Assembly: GCF_002252045.1 (NCBI RefSeq)
Contig: NZ_NEFF01000001.1
Coordinates: 124,001-188,000 of the forward strand
Length of the DNA stretch: 64,000 nucleotides
Direction of reading: 5' to 3'
Origin: Ignatzschineria sp. F8392
Lineage (GTDB): Bacteria > Pseudomonadota > Gammaproteobacteria > Cardiobacteriales > Wohlfahrtiimonadaceae
In this document: in pieces, positions 26,512 to 36,215 of the stretch
Numbering within the stretch: position 1 is the stretch's first letter
How the letters are laid out: each line of letters starts with the position of its first letter
Made by a program: the position numbers and the translations under genes
The notes under the pieces: generated by a model
The model's input: the letters and a program-made list of their open reading frames with translations, nothing else
The model's database searches: none
What the model was told of the DNA's origin: nothing

Positions 26512-27279
26512 CTATGCTGCTCGCAATTTTTTAACCATCTCTACAAGATATTGACGCACATCTAGTGCTGATGTCGCCTCTTGTTCGAAGGTGAAGCGGA
26601 AAAATGCCTCATCATGCGCCACAGTAAAACCATATTGATCCACTTCTACCATGCGGACAAGATCAGGTTTCGTTACAGTAGTTTGCGTATTGAGATAGAG
26701 TAGAAGGGCATCATGGTGATCGGCATTCATATGATCGATCATCTCCGATTCAGATTTTTCATCAAAGATTGTCGGTGCAAGAATAGTATCGTAGTCAACC
26801 CAATGAATCTCTCCAAATCCATTGATGTAGCGCGCTTTTTTAGGTTTTAAGAGATAGAACTGGAAGTTGTGAACTTTATGGTAACGACTACTTTCAGGAT
26901 AGAAGCGCTCATAGCGCTTGGCAATTGCCGGGATCTCTTCTTCAGTCGCGGCTTTGACATCACCAAGAATGGTTAATCTCCAGCCTTTTTGAATATTATC
27001 TTGATCATCATTATGGAGGGTTAGAGAGGCTTTCGGGTTCTCTTTAACATTTTTAGTATGTTGAGCAATATCTGCAATTAAGAGAACGATCTCATTGCGC
27101 TCATTGAGACAGAAAGGAACGACAGAGCCAAGAGGATAGCCTTCAAGATCGAGTGTATCGCGCATAATGGTTGCCAATACTCCATTGAAGTTTGCAAGTA
27201 ATTGTATGCGTGAGTCTCTTGCTGCATCTTGTTTGCTGTAAGTCTGTTTTAAGTTGTTTTTAGTGATCAATTCGGACAT
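26512..27279 (-). CDS. hugZ: HugZ/HutZ-family heme-degrading protein
   Basis: A 255-residue protein with an N-terminal split-barrel (pyridoxamine phosphate oxidase-like: LEGYPLGSVVPF, RNEIVLLIADIAQHTKN, GWRLTILGDVKAATEEE). Its C-terminal domain has DHMNADHHDALLLYLN, the histidine-rich element of HugZ/HutZ proteins. These cytoplasmic enzymes bind heme and open the ring to free iron. It is last in the heme operon, about 100 bp after hmuV, with AAGGAG before its ATG. This makes it the heme-using end of the pathway, in place of the HmuS type. Confidence 0.9.
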   Translation of the reverse strand: MSELITKNNLKQTYSKQDAARDSRIQLLANFNGVLATIMRDTLDLEGYPLGSVVPFCLNERNEIVLLIADIAQHTKNVKENPKASLTLHNDDQDNIQKGWRLTILGDVKAATEEEIPAIAKRYERFYPESSRYHKVHNFQFYLLKPKKARYINGFGEIHWVDYDTILAPTIFDEKSESEMIDHMNADHHDALLLYLNTQTTVTKPDLVRMVEVDQYGFTVAHDEAFFRFTFEQEATSALDVRQYLVEMVKKLRAA

Positions 27280-27378
27280 CTGTAAATCTCCTTAAGTATT
27301 GTTTGAGTGGGTGTTTAAGTTATTGGTTATGATTTTAGGGATCGATTCTGTTAGATTTTATAATCGTCCTAGTTTGAA

Positions 27379-28179
27379 TTATATTTTGAAAGAAAGCGTT
27401 GAAAAGCTACTATCTTGAGGATCATTCAGCGTAATAAAATTGACCTTAAAGACCTCCTCTAGCTTCTTCGATTGCCACAATTGAGTGGGTGTATGCTCTC
27501 CGACGATCTCGCCCCCTTTGAGGAGTATTAAGCGATCGGAGACTTGCAGCGCATGGTTGAGATCATGCATTACGCAGATAATGGTAAGTCCCATTTGAGT
27601 CAGTTTTTTGAAATAACGTAACAGTTGCTGTTGATGATAGAGGTCGAGATGGTTAAAAGGTTCATCAAGAAGCATCACTTTCTCTCTTAACGTGAGATTA
27701 TTTTGTGTCTTTGTAAAAAGCGTCTGTATCAGAACTCTTGCGATCTGGACGCGATGTTGCTCGCCGCCGGATAGACGTTGATAGGGCTGCTCAATTATTT
27801 TTTCAAGTTCTAAGGTCGTTACAAGATCCTTTAATAGTGGCTCAACATCAGGATGTTGTGCTTCTACCTGATGAGGCATTAATCCCATCAATATAATGGC
27901 GCGTGCATTGAGTGCAAAGGGGATATGCTCTGTTTGCGGGAGAACAGATCGTTTTGTTGAGAGCTCGCTGACAGAATATTGTGATAATGGCACTCCATTA
28001 AAGAGGATATTGCCACTTGTTGGCTCAGCATCTCCTGCTAGAAGAGTTAAAAGTGTGGTTTTTCCTGCGCCATTAGGACCGATCAAAGCGGTAAACCCTC
28101 CTTGAAGAATGGTGAGCTGCGGAATATTGATCAAGACTCGGCTCTGATATTTTAAGGTTACCCCATTTAATGTAAACAT
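27379..28179 (-). CDS. hmuV: Heme ABC transporter ATP-binding protein
   Basis: A 266-residue ABC ATPase with Walker A GPNGAGKTTLLTLL, signature LSGGEQHRVQIARVL, Walker B VMLLDEPFNHLD and H-loop CVMHDLNHAL. The FecE/HmuV-type sequence and position directly after the FecCD permease (its ATG abuts the permease stop) give the heme assignment. It drives heme import through HmuU. Confidence 0.93.
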   Translation of the reverse strand: MFTLNGVTLKYQSRVLINIPQLTILQGGFTALIGPNGAGKTTLLTLLAGDAEPTSGNILFNGVPLSQYSVSELSTKRSVLPQTEHIPFALNARAIILMGLMPHQVEAQHPDVEPLLKDLVTTLELEKIIEQPYQRLSGGEQHRVQIARVLIQTLFTKTQNNLTLREKVMLLDEPFNHLDLYHQQQLLRYFKKLTQMGLTIICVMHDLNHALQVSDRLILLKGGEIVGEHTPTQLWQSKKLEEVFKVNFITLNDPQDSSFSTLSFKI

Positions 28180-29193
28180 CTAGCCTCTCCCTTGTCGATA
28201 GACGAGATAAGCTAAGAAGGGAGCACCGATAAAGGCGGTCAAGATTCCAATGGGCACTTCGCTATTGCCGGCAATCGTACGCGAGAAGCTATCGGCAATG
28301 ATGAGGAGAATTCCGCCAAAGAGATAGGAGAAGGGTAAAACGAAGCGGTTGTCAGCACCAAAGACCATACGAATTAGATGAGGAATTAAGAGGCCAATAA
28401 AGCCAATTCCACCAGAGAAAGCAACAGCCGTTCCGGTAATAATCGCAACACCCCAAATCTGCTCTCGCTTTAAGCGCTCCACGTTTATACCGAGATGTTT
28501 AGCCTCTCGCTCTCCTAATAACATTGCATTCATTGCTTTTGCTCGGCGCCATAGTAGTGGCAAAATAAGAAGTTGAATGACGGCAAGGATTGCGAGTTTT
28601 TCATAGTTGAAACTACTTAAGCTTCCCATCGACCAGAAGGTTAAAGAGCGAAGCTCTGTCTCATCAGCAATAAAGGTTAAAAGTCCGATAAGCGCACCGG
28701 TAAATGCATTAATAGCAATACCGATGAGTAGCATTGAGCTGATGCTAATACCGCGCGTATTTCGTGAGAAGAGATAGAGTAGAGTTGTGATTAGCCATCC
28801 ACCAATACAAGCCGCAACTGGAAGTGCGTAATCGCCGAGCTTTGCAAAGAGAGTCGGAATAAGGTGTGTTCCCACAACGATAGCTAAAGCGGCAAAGAGA
28901 GCAGCTCCACTTGAAACGCCAATGATTCCCGGTTCAACAAGTGGATTCCGAAAGAGACCTTGCATAATTGCGCCGGAGACCGCTAATGCACCCCCTACAA
29001 GTAAAGCAGCAAGAATGCGTGGAATACGGATATTCCAAACAATGTAGTACTCCATTGAATCTGATTGAAATAGGTTGCGCCAATCGAGCTCCATCGCCCC
29101 TTGACCTGCCGCGATGATTAGAATCAGTATCAAAGAGAGGAGTACAGCGGCAATAATAGGGCGCTGATATTGTTCAAAGAAAGCACTATTCAT
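28180..29193 (-). CDS. hmuU: Heme ABC transporter permease (FecCD family)
   Basis: A 337-residue polytopic membrane protein of the FecCD/BtuC family with about ten helices. Motifs include RIPRILAALLVGGALAVSGA, QGLFRNPLVEPGIIGVSSGA and GFIGLLIPHLIRMVFG. It forms the inner-membrane channel that takes heme from HmuT. It is 3 bp after hmuT and contiguous with hmuV, so translation is probably coupled. Confidence 0.93.
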   Translation of the reverse strand: MNSAFFEQYQRPIIAAVLLSLILILIIAAGQGAMELDWRNLFQSDSMEYYIVWNIRIPRILAALLVGGALAVSGAIMQGLFRNPLVEPGIIGVSSGAALFAALAIVVGTHLIPTLFAKLGDYALPVAACIGGWLITTLLYLFSRNTRGISISSMLLIGIAINAFTGALIGLLTFIADETELRSLTFWSMGSLSSFNYEKLAILAVIQLLILPLLWRRAKAMNAMLLGEREAKHLGINVERLKREQIWGVAIITGTAVAFSGGIGFIGLLIPHLIRMVFGADNRFVLPFSYLFGGILLIIADSFSRTIAGNSEVPIGILTAFIGAPFLAYLVYRQGRG

Positions 29194-29196
29194 CGT

Positions 29197-30090
29197 TTAT
29201 TGCTCCTGCAGGCACTCATTGATTGCCGTTAATAGCGCCTCTCCTTCGGAGAAGATATGAATGCCATAGACTAAGTAGTTACTCATATTGAGATCAAAGA
29301 CACATTGTGGTTGGAGTGCTTGAGGCCAATGATCGATGCCCGTCATTCTTCGTTGAAAAGGGGGAATGCTCTTCTCTTTTCTCTCCTTTGTTGTCGGAGT
29401 AGAATCGAAATTACCGCGATGACCAATAAGGACTATATCGGGACGCTTCTGTAATTGGTTCTCTAAAGAGACCGCTCGGTAGTTATTAAAATCATCCCCA
29501 AAGAGATTTCTGATATTAAGGAGGTCGAGGAGCTTATCTGCAGAAGTTTTACCGCCCGAGATTTGTGGTGAACCTAATTGGGCTTCTTGTAGGATAAAAA
29601 AGGCACTTAAATCGGGTTGTTGCGCACTCATCTCTTTCAATTTTTTAGCATCATTGGCGACTTTTTCTTTCAATGCTTCACCTTTCTCTTCACTTCCTAC
29701 TTTGGCGGCGATGGTGGTGATCGCATTGTGAATATCCTCGACATCCACCCATTCGGGAAATTGAATCATCTCTACACCAGATTGTTTGATCTGTTCAAGA
29801 ACTGTTTGTGGACCTGAGTCGAAAGCGAGTAGTACGAGATCGGGATTTAACGCGAGAATTCCCTCAGAGGAGAGAGAGAGGCGGTAACCGATATCGGGAA
29901 CTTTATTGAGAGAAGAGGAGGTATGGCTTGTTTTATCGATTCCAACAAGTGTTGATTCTGCATCAAGCGCCGTCACAATCTGTGTTAAGGGATTTGATGC
30001 TGAGACAATGCGTGATGCAATCTTATCTGCTGCGATGGCCTGTGTACTTAAAGTGGCAAGAAGCGTGGTGATGAGTAATTTTCGGAGCAT
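29197..30090 (-). CDS. hmuT: Periplasmic heme-binding protein
   Basis: The 297-residue substrate-binding protein has signal peptide LLITTLLATLSTQAIA. The mature N-terminus KIASRIVSASNPLTQIVTAL is typical of the family. The tyrosine in PDIGYRLSLSSEGILAL lines up with the heme-ligating tyrosine of ShuT/HmuT. It shuttles heme from the outer-membrane receptor to HmuUV. It lies 55 bp after the receptor gene. Confidence 0.9.
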   Translation of the reverse strand: MLRKLLITTLLATLSTQAIAADKIASRIVSASNPLTQIVTALDAESTLVGIDKTSHTSSSLNKVPDIGYRLSLSSEGILALNPDLVLLAFDSGPQTVLEQIKQSGVEMIQFPEWVDVEDIHNAITTIAAKVGSEEKGEALKEKVANDAKKLKEMSAQQPDLSAFFILQEAQLGSPQISGGKTSADKLLDLLNIRNLFGDDFNNYRAVSLENQLQKRPDIVLIGHRGNFDSTPTTKERKEKSIPPFQRRMTGIDHWPQALQPQCVFDLNMSNYLVYGIHIFSEGEALLTAINECLQEQ

Positions 30091-30145
30091 ATTAAACCTT
30101 TTTTGTAAACCTTTTCTGCTAGATCAAATTGTTGTTATAGAGATG

Positions 30146-32515
30146 TTAAAATTCATACTTCACCGAGAGGGCCGCATTGAATCCAGGATTGGTTGCACGG
30201 CGTAGATCGCTACTTTCTCGATTGACAAGGCGTTGACTCCATGAGCTATATTCTTTATTGAAAATATTGTAGAGACCGGCATTAATCGTGATATCGCGAC
30301 GAGGTTTATATTCTGCAATAAGGTCGACGGTGGCATATCCCGGACCAGGCTGTGGAGGATCTTGTGGTAGGTCGTAAGGACTCGGTTCATTGAGATTGAT
30401 ATCTTTCGCTTTTTTACCTTTGACTGCTTTTAAACGGGCTCCGATATAGAGATTATCGAGATAGTTATAATCGATCCCGATAGTTGCTGTCAGCGGTTCG
30501 ATATTATTAATCGGATTATTAGACCCTCGTTCCTTTCCTTTTGCATAGGCGAGGCTACCATTTAGACTAATGATGCCGTTACCATTTTGGATAGAGAAGA
30601 GATCGATATGCGCTTTTAACTCTAAGCCATAGATTTTGCTCTTATCAAGATTGATCGCTTGAAATACCCGATAGCCTGTGACAGGATCGGGGGCAACTTC
30701 TTGTCTTTCTTCAATAAAGTTTTTGTAATCGACATAAAATCCCGTTATAGAGAGTGACTGATGTTCATCGATATAATTCCATCCAAGTTCATAGGAGTGG
30801 CTCGACTCTGGTTTAAGGTTCGGGTTTGATTTGCTGATATAGCGGTGAGCAGGATTTCCAAAGCCGACATTGATAGCGCTAAAAGTTGGGGCTCGAAATC
30901 CCTCTGAATAGTTGAAAAATAGTGTGTTTTCCTCAGAAGGGTGCCACAGAAATGCTACTCTTTTAGAAAATTGGCTTTTACTCACAGAAACAGGCTCATC
31001 TCCACTAGGGTTCGCATCTTGATAAATGCCCCCTAACTTAGGAGAAAGTTTATAGTTGTCGTAACGGATCCCGGCAATGACCTCAAACTGTCCCTCATAG
31101 AGACTGATACGATCCTGTAAGAAGATTCCTAGCTCTTTGATTGTAGAGTCTGGGAAGCTCTTATTGGGGAAGGTTTCATTTTCATCTCTCATTCCGGTTG
31201 TGATATTAATGGTATTTCCATCTCTTTCTGTGGTAACTCTGTTATGACGATAGTTCATACCATAAGTTAAGTTATGGAAAACAGCATCACTTTGTGCAAT
31301 GCCTTTGGTAAACTCTATTCCTAAACCATAAGTTTTATTATTGAAATCGCTATAACGAGTTCTATAGGTGGTTTTGCTTATAGGAGAGTATTTGTTTGCG
31401 GGGATAAAGCGCGTTTCATTATGATCTTGTTTTACTTTGCTATCTTGAAAATAGATATTCCAAAAACCACGATCAAATAGTGCTGTTTCTTGATTAAAAT
31501 CGTGACGTAATGTTACTTGCTGACGTTTATTAACGTCTTTCGTATGCATATCTAGGTATGTTGTACCAAATGATACTGAGTTTATTTTTGAAAGAGGATC
31601 GGCATGGAGGCTCTCTTTAAAGTTCTCGTACGTTAAGCTAAAGCGATGATCAGCATTGGGCTCGAATACCCATTTTGTTAAGAAGTTATAGGTATCAGCT
31701 TCCGATTTATTAGGGTGAGTACGGTTTGGTCCGACTGTTTTTTCACTTGAGGATTTTCCGGCATGATTGCGCTCTTCATGAGGGTTTGTATATGTTAGGC
31801 GCGCAAATGCCGAGAGCTTATCATTAAAGCGACCGGCAACTGTTCCGGAGAGAAGCGTTTCTCTTGTTGCAGTACGATAGCCCGCCTTAACCTCACCGCC
31901 GAAATTGTTATCACTGCGGAGAAAATCACTTGGGTCTTTTGTCTGCATGAAAATTCCACCCGCAAGAGCGCTGCCCCCGTAGAGAGTGGACATCGGACCC
32001 TTGATAATATCGACACTCTTCATTGCATCGATATCGAAATAATCGCGACTTGTTGAGAGATAGCTCCCAAAGCGATAGGTCATTGGAAGAGGCGCACCAT
32101 CGACAGAGATTAAGACGCGATCTTTACCAATTCCTCTAATGCGAATATCGCTAATTCCTCCCGATTTATTGAGATCAACCGTAACGCCAGGTTCATATGT
32201 CAGTAGTTGTGCTAAATTTGTCGCATTGAGGCGTTCGATATTTTGCGCGTCAAAATGGGCGATTGTTGCTGCACTTTCAGCAATTTCCAAATTCTCTTTA
32301 AGTGCCCCACTGACAATAACTTTTGAGAGTGTAAAGGAGGGATGTTGCTCAGCAAGATCGATACGATCAGCCGTTGTAGCTGTAGCTATTCCTTCCGCAT
32401 TGAGCGTATTGTCGATTACCCACTCAGGTTCCGATGAGTTATATGATTGGGCATATAGTGGGGAGGAGAGAAGTAGGGTCGTTAAGATTGCAAACGGAGA
32501 CTGTTTAAAATTCAT
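30146..32515 (-). CDS. hmuR: TonB-dependent heme/hemoprotein receptor
   Basis: Outer-membrane receptor of about 789 residues. Signal peptide FAILTTLLLSSPLYA. The plug domain has NATNLAQLLTYEPGVTV, SDIRIRGIGKDRVLISVDGA and DIIKGPMSTLYGGSALAGG. The barrel ends in VKYEF with a terminal Phe. The heme-receptor FRAP and NPNL boxes are present (GFRAPTF and SNPNLKP) with a histidine between them, which separates it from siderophore receptors. I chose ATG 32515; an in-frame TTG 27 bp upstream gives no signal-peptide advantage. It is first in the heme operon, behind a good Fur box. Confidence 0.92.
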   Translation of the reverse strand: MNFKQSPFAILTTLLLSSPLYAQSYNSSEPEWVIDNTLNAEGIATATTADRIDLAEQHPSFTLSKVIVSGALKENLEIAESAATIAHFDAQNIERLNATNLAQLLTYEPGVTVDLNKSGGISDIRIRGIGKDRVLISVDGAPLPMTYRFGSYLSTSRDYFDIDAMKSVDIIKGPMSTLYGGSALAGGIFMQTKDPSDFLRSDNNFGGEVKAGYRTATRETLLSGTVAGRFNDKLSAFARLTYTNPHEERNHAGKSSSEKTVGPNRTHPNKSEADTYNFLTKWVFEPNADHRFSLTYENFKESLHADPLSKINSVSFGTTYLDMHTKDVNKRQQVTLRHDFNQETALFDRGFWNIYFQDSKVKQDHNETRFIPANKYSPISKTTYRTRYSDFNNKTYGLGIEFTKGIAQSDAVFHNLTYGMNYRHNRVTTERDGNTINITTGMRDENETFPNKSFPDSTIKELGIFLQDRISLYEGQFEVIAGIRYDNYKLSPKLGGIYQDANPSGDEPVSVSKSQFSKRVAFLWHPSEENTLFFNYSEGFRAPTFSAINVGFGNPAHRYISKSNPNLKPESSHSYELGWNYIDEHQSLSITGFYVDYKNFIEERQEVAPDPVTGYRVFQAINLDKSKIYGLELKAHIDLFSIQNGNGIISLNGSLAYAKGKERGSNNPINNIEPLTATIGIDYNYLDNLYIGARLKAVKGKKAKDINLNEPSPYDLPQDPPQPGPGYATVDLIAEYKPRRDITINAGLYNIFNKEYSSWSQRLVNRESSDLRRATNPGFNAALSVKYEF

Positions 32516-32569
32516 GAGCGAAACTCTTATTATATGAAACAATATATCTTATAGGGTATTATCTCATTT

Positions 32570-32588
32570 GCTAATGAGATTCGTTATC
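32570..32588 (-). promoter_or_regulatory. Fur box upstream of the heme operon
   Basis: GCTAATGAGATTCGTTATC matches 15 of 19 positions of the classical Fur box and lies 55 bp before the receptor ATG. It overlaps a perfect inverted repeat ATCTCATT-TGCT-AATGAGAT (32561-32580). Iron-repressed heme uptake is the expected outcome. Confidence 0.75.
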
Positions 32589-33040
32589 AAATGAATATTA
32601 TTAAGTTTCGCTACTGTTTGTCAATTGTTCTTATAAGAAATATTGATGAGAGAAGTGAGAAGAGGAGGGGAAATAGCAGGAATTTATGAGAAGTTCTTTT
32701 GTTAAATCCTGTGCTATCAAATTGTAATTACGAGAGCTTTTTTATTTTTATTGGGCTGGAGAAGGCGAGAGAGACGTGAGTAGGCGGATAAACTTTTAGT
32801 AGATATTAGTGTGTAATAAATGAGCAGTTTTATAGTGCCGTTTCACTTTTCATGATGAGGAGATTGAAGGGAAGGCATATGGAGCGGGGAAGGGATATTA
32901 GTGATGAAGAGCAAATGTAACTATAAGAAGATAAGAGATACGAAATAGGAGATAAGAGAAAGGGCCTTGAAGGCCCTGATAACTGATAACTGATAATAGT
33001 GGTAAGTGATCGATAATATTCGATAAATGTTTTTTCGGCG
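32589..33040. other. 450-bp spacer between the heme operon and lemA
   Basis: No gene is seen. A minus-strand frame at 32830-33228 is a shadow of lemA. The spacer contains the lemA terminator and a short ACTGATA repeat (CTGATAACTGATAACTGATAA near 32976). Confidence 0.6.
32950..32977 (-). terminator. Terminator of the DUF4139-lemA operon
   Basis: On the minus strand AGGGCCTT-C-AAGGCCCT is followed by TTCTCTTATC. It lies 64 bp after the lemA stop. Confidence 0.75.
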
Positions 33041-33616
33041 CTATTTAAAAGGGGGCTGATATTCAAAATCCTCACTTGCGCGACTATCTTCAAAGATAGG
33101 AAGAGCACTCTTTTTGGTAAATAGTTGGTTGATAAATTGATTTGGAAAGAGCGCAATAGTTGTGTTGAAGGTCTCAACATTGGCATTAAAAATACGGATA
33201 CTTGCTGCCACATTCTTCTCAAGCTCACTGAGTTCTTGCATAAATTGCTGGTAGATCGTAGAGGCTTTTAATTCTGGGTAGTTTTCAGCAACCATATTGA
33301 GTTGAGAGAAGAGCGCTTTAGACTCATTGTTGATCGCTTTGAGCTGTTCGACACTACTATTTTCTGGGGAAATCTTCTTAAGGGATGCACGCAGGGCTGT
33401 AATATTTTGTAACACATCAGCCTCATGAATCTTATACTCTTCCACCATTTTTTCGAGATTGGGCAGCAATCTATTTTTCTGGAGTTGTTGTGTAATAACA
33501 TCCGCCCAAGCGCGTTGAGTTGCGTTGTAGTAGGTGATGATACGATTATGAATCGTAATGATATAGATTATCAGGATAAGTGGAATAAGAAGTGTGATGA
33601 TAAATGGAAGTGACAT
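33041..33616 (-). CDS. lemA: LemA family membrane protein
   Basis: A 191-residue protein with one N-terminal helix (LPFIITLLIPLILIIYIITI) followed by a long helical, coiled-coil-like domain. YYNATQRAWADVITQQLQKN and LLPNLEKMVEEYKIHEADVL are the recognisable LemA core. The C-terminal ASIRIFNANVETFNTTIALF and FPNQFI also match the family. The function is poorly known, with envelope or stress-linked roles. It is third in an apparent operon with a DUF4139 and a DUF3137-like gene. Confidence 0.88.
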   Translation of the reverse strand: MSLPFIITLLIPLILIIYIITIHNRIITYYNATQRAWADVITQQLQKNRLLPNLEKMVEEYKIHEADVLQNITALRASLKKISPENSSVEQLKAINNESKALFSQLNMVAENYPELKASTIYQQFMQELSELEKNVAASIRIFNANVETFNTTIALFPNQFINQLFTKKSALPIFEDSRASEDFEYQPPFK

Positions 33617-33709
33617 AGGGCACTACTCCTTAAGTTGTGTGAAATTGTGTAAGATAGGCCGTAATATCAGGTGCATAATATGTAACGTACAGGATGTACC
33701 TAATGGATT

Positions 33710-34732
33710 TTATCTTAATGAGTTTAGAATATTTTGAGTGAACGTTAATATTGCTGTCAATTGAGGAAGTGTCTGCTTCTCCTTTAGTTCCAGAATAAAG
33801 GCATCAATATTTGTAAGGTCATAGTTTTGTTCTGCTGTGATGATATCTGCATTATCAAAGGCGATAAGGAGTTGTTGATTAAGCTCTATATTGAGATTTT
33901 TAAACGCCTTACCTATTTTCAGTAACTGTTCGACCATTGTGGGCGTCAATATTTTTGCTGCAAAATGCTGTTCTGATGTTGTCAGTGAGAACGTTTTACG
34001 AAAAGAGATCGAGGCTGGCAGGTAATCACTTCTTTTGACCCTTAATTTTCGATCAGCACTGATTTGTAGCGTCGGTAGGGGCTGTTTCGTGAGCTTTGTG
34101 GGATCGAGTAAGAGTCCATAACGATGATAGTGATGATAGACTTTACGGTTTTTCGGTTTGCCCTCATTATCTTTCTCTTCAATGATCTCCTCATCAATAT
34201 AGTGGAAATGGAAGTAGTAGAAGTCAATGGTAGGTTGATTGTGTGAATGCCCTTCGAGCGGCACTTCTCCTTTGAGAAGATCAGGAATATCACGACGATA
34301 ATTACCACGATTAAACTCCCTAAATTGTTGTAATAACTGATCGATAGGGAGCGTCTCAGGTGCAATAGGAGCTATCTGATTATCGAAGAGAAGATCGCGC
34401 TGGAAGATCTTTTTTGAGAGCTGTTGTGGTAATTTCTCTCGGCGATAGAAGCGGATAGCAAGAATAATGCCGATAAAAAGGGCAAGCATGAGAAGGAAGA
34501 GGAAGAGACCTTCCCCTGTTTCTCGGTAGAGGTAGAAACCCGTTATCAAGAGGATGAGATCAGCGACAAAGTAGAGAAGATAATCTCGCCGATCAAATTG
34601 AAGGGGCGAGATCTTTCGCATTGACTCAACAATCTCTAATAGCTCTTCCGGCGATTGCACATTGTCGATGCGCTCAGATGCTTGCGTGATCTCTTGCCAT
34701 AATAGATGGTTATGTCGGATCATTGGAAACAT
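33710..34732 (-). CDS. Membrane protein, probably DUF3137-like
   Basis: A 340-residue protein with two adjacent membrane helices near residues 50-95 (YLLYFVADLILLITGFYLYR and FLFLLMLALFIGIILAIRFY) flanked by soluble parts. The C-terminal region has a His/Tyr-rich stretch (DFYYFHFHYIDEE, YHHYHRYGLLLDP) and an SLTTSEQHFAAKILTPTMVE segment. Position beside lemA and overall form suggest the DUF3137 group that often accompanies LemA; I am not sure of this. Seven bases separate it from the upstream DUF4139 gene. Confidence 0.55.
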   Translation of the reverse strand: MFPMIRHNHLLWQEITQASERIDNVQSPEELLEIVESMRKISPLQFDRRDYLLYFVADLILLITGFYLYRETGEGLFLFLLMLALFIGIILAIRFYRREKLPQQLSKKIFQRDLLFDNQIAPIAPETLPIDQLLQQFREFNRGNYRRDIPDLLKGEVPLEGHSHNQPTIDFYYFHFHYIDEEIIEEKDNEGKPKNRKVYHHYHRYGLLLDPTKLTKQPLPTLQISADRKLRVKRSDYLPASISFRKTFSLTTSEQHFAAKILTPTMVEQLLKIGKAFKNLNIELNQQLLIAFDNADIITAEQNYDLTNIDAFILELKEKQTLPQLTAILTFTQNILNSLR

Positions 34733-34739
34733 CTATTGT

Positions 34740-36215
34740 TTACCTCTTTTCAGTGGGCTGAAAAATCGTATAGCGAACACTATAATTGATTCTCTTCTCT
34801 CCATTTGCCGGCAGTGTGATATTCCAGATAGCACTCTCATTTTTTAAGATTGCCGGAGGCTGTTGGCTGATAAGCTCCCAATTGACCCCTTGTCCCGGAG
34901 AGAAATATTCTGTTAATGCAACATCCACCGCTTCCGCTTTACGATTATTGAGAGTGAGCTGATAGCTAACTTCCCACTCATCGGGATTAACAATACGATA
35001 TTGTTGCTGTTCTCTGGTGAGAGTGACATCAAAAGCACTTCCCATATTGAGTGTGATCTTCTCTCCCGCGGCGCTATTGGTAAGATAATCTTCACCTAAA
35101 AAGATGGGCGTCTCTTCCCCCGCTTGATAGAGGCGAATAGTACCAGATGGAAGCGCAAACCCTAATTGATCAGCCTTCTTATTATCAAAGTGAAATGAGA
35201 CAGTGGCATTTTGTGGAGAAGATTGCTCTAAAAGCCGTTGACTTGGGCTCATATTATCGAAATGGTAACGCTTTTGATAAGGAATTTGATCGGCGCTAAA
35301 GAGAGCAATTTGGGTCTGTTCTTGTTGTTGGAGCGTAAATTTTCCAGGAAGTAGGAAGCGTTGATAGTCGCTCACAGGTTGGGGAGCGATATTATCCTGT
35401 TGTGGACTACTTGCCGCTTTAACCATAAAGTTCTCACGATAGAGTGGAACTTGCGGGGTAAGGTGAAGATTGCCGGCAATGAGTGAGATTTCGCTACTGT
35501 TAAAATCGATGCCGCTCTGATTGTTAATGGTTGCCCATCCCTCTAAGCGAAACAACTTCTCCTTCTCATCAAGTTGTGCAATATAATCGCTACTCCAACT
35601 CACTCCTCGTGTGAGGTAATTGAGATTTGCTCGGTAAGGGGTGATCGTTTTAGGTAGATTCTCTAAGAGAAGAGAGAGTACCGGAGTGCGATTTAAACCT
35701 TTAGGAATCTCTTTAAAGGCGAGTCTTGCATCTGCTGGAAGGCCTGATTCGATGCGATCTTCATACTGAAGAAGGAGGCCCCCATTGTTAGAGAGAATAA
35801 TCGCTTTTTCTCGGCGTTCTTTAGGTGATTGCCAGATCACTTCAACTTCTTTGCCAATAGAGTAATCGATCAATGTTGTCGGGGAGAGTAGATTGCGATT
35901 GAGTTTCTTCTCTATTACGAGCGGAAGCACCTCTTTCTCTTCTGATGAGGTTGATTCATCTTGGCGCGGATTAAATTTTAAGAGTAATGATTCTACAATT
36001 GCTTCTGGGGCAATATTGGGGAGAAGGAGCACCGGTTCTTTTTCAGATAATTGAAAGGTGCGATTTTCTGAGACTAACGCAATCCCTTCTTGGTAGATCG
36101 TCAGTTGTCGATCGATAAGATTCTGCTCTGAAGCTGATTCAGTAGCTAAAGAGAGAGGGCCGATCGGCAATAATAGGGTGAGAATCGTAGCTTGAAAGAG
36201 GGGAGATCGTTTCAT
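34740..36215 (-). CDS. Exported DUF4139 domain protein
   Basis: The 491-residue protein has signal peptide FQATILTLLLPIGPLSLA. The body shows the N-terminal strand LTIYQEGIALVSENRTFQL and the DUF4139 core YRANLNYLTRGVSWSSDYIA, then GWATINNQSGIDFNSSEISL. It is all-beta and periplasmic. No catalytic residues stand out. First gene of the DUF4139/DUF3137-like/lemA unit, which may form an envelope complex; this is inference from gene order. Confidence 0.8.
   Translation of the reverse strand: MKRSPLFQATILTLLLPIGPLSLATESASEQNLIDRQLTIYQEGIALVSENRTFQLSEKEPVLLLPNIAPEAIVESLLLKFNPRQDESTSSEEKEVLPLVIEKKLNRNLLSPTTLIDYSIGKEVEVIWQSPKERREKAIILSNNGGLLLQYEDRIESGLPADARLAFKEIPKGLNRTPVLSLLLENLPKTITPYRANLNYLTRGVSWSSDYIAQLDEKEKLFRLEGWATINNQSGIDFNSSEISLIAGNLHLTPQVPLYRENFMVKAASSPQQDNIAPQPVSDYQRFLLPGKFTLQQQEQTQIALFSADQIPYQKRYHFDNMSPSQRLLEQSSPQNATVSFHFDNKKADQLGFALPSGTIRLYQAGEETPIFLGEDYLTNSAAGEKITLNMGSAFDVTLTREQQQYRIVNPDEWEVSYQLTLNNRKAEAVDVALTEYFSPGQGVNWELISQQPPAILKNESAIWNITLPANGEKRINYSVRYTIFQPTEKR

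Noticed and set aside
32830-33228. Minus-strand 132-codon frame
   Set aside because: It overlaps lemA in another frame and runs into its terminator hairpin; lemA is the recognisable gene.
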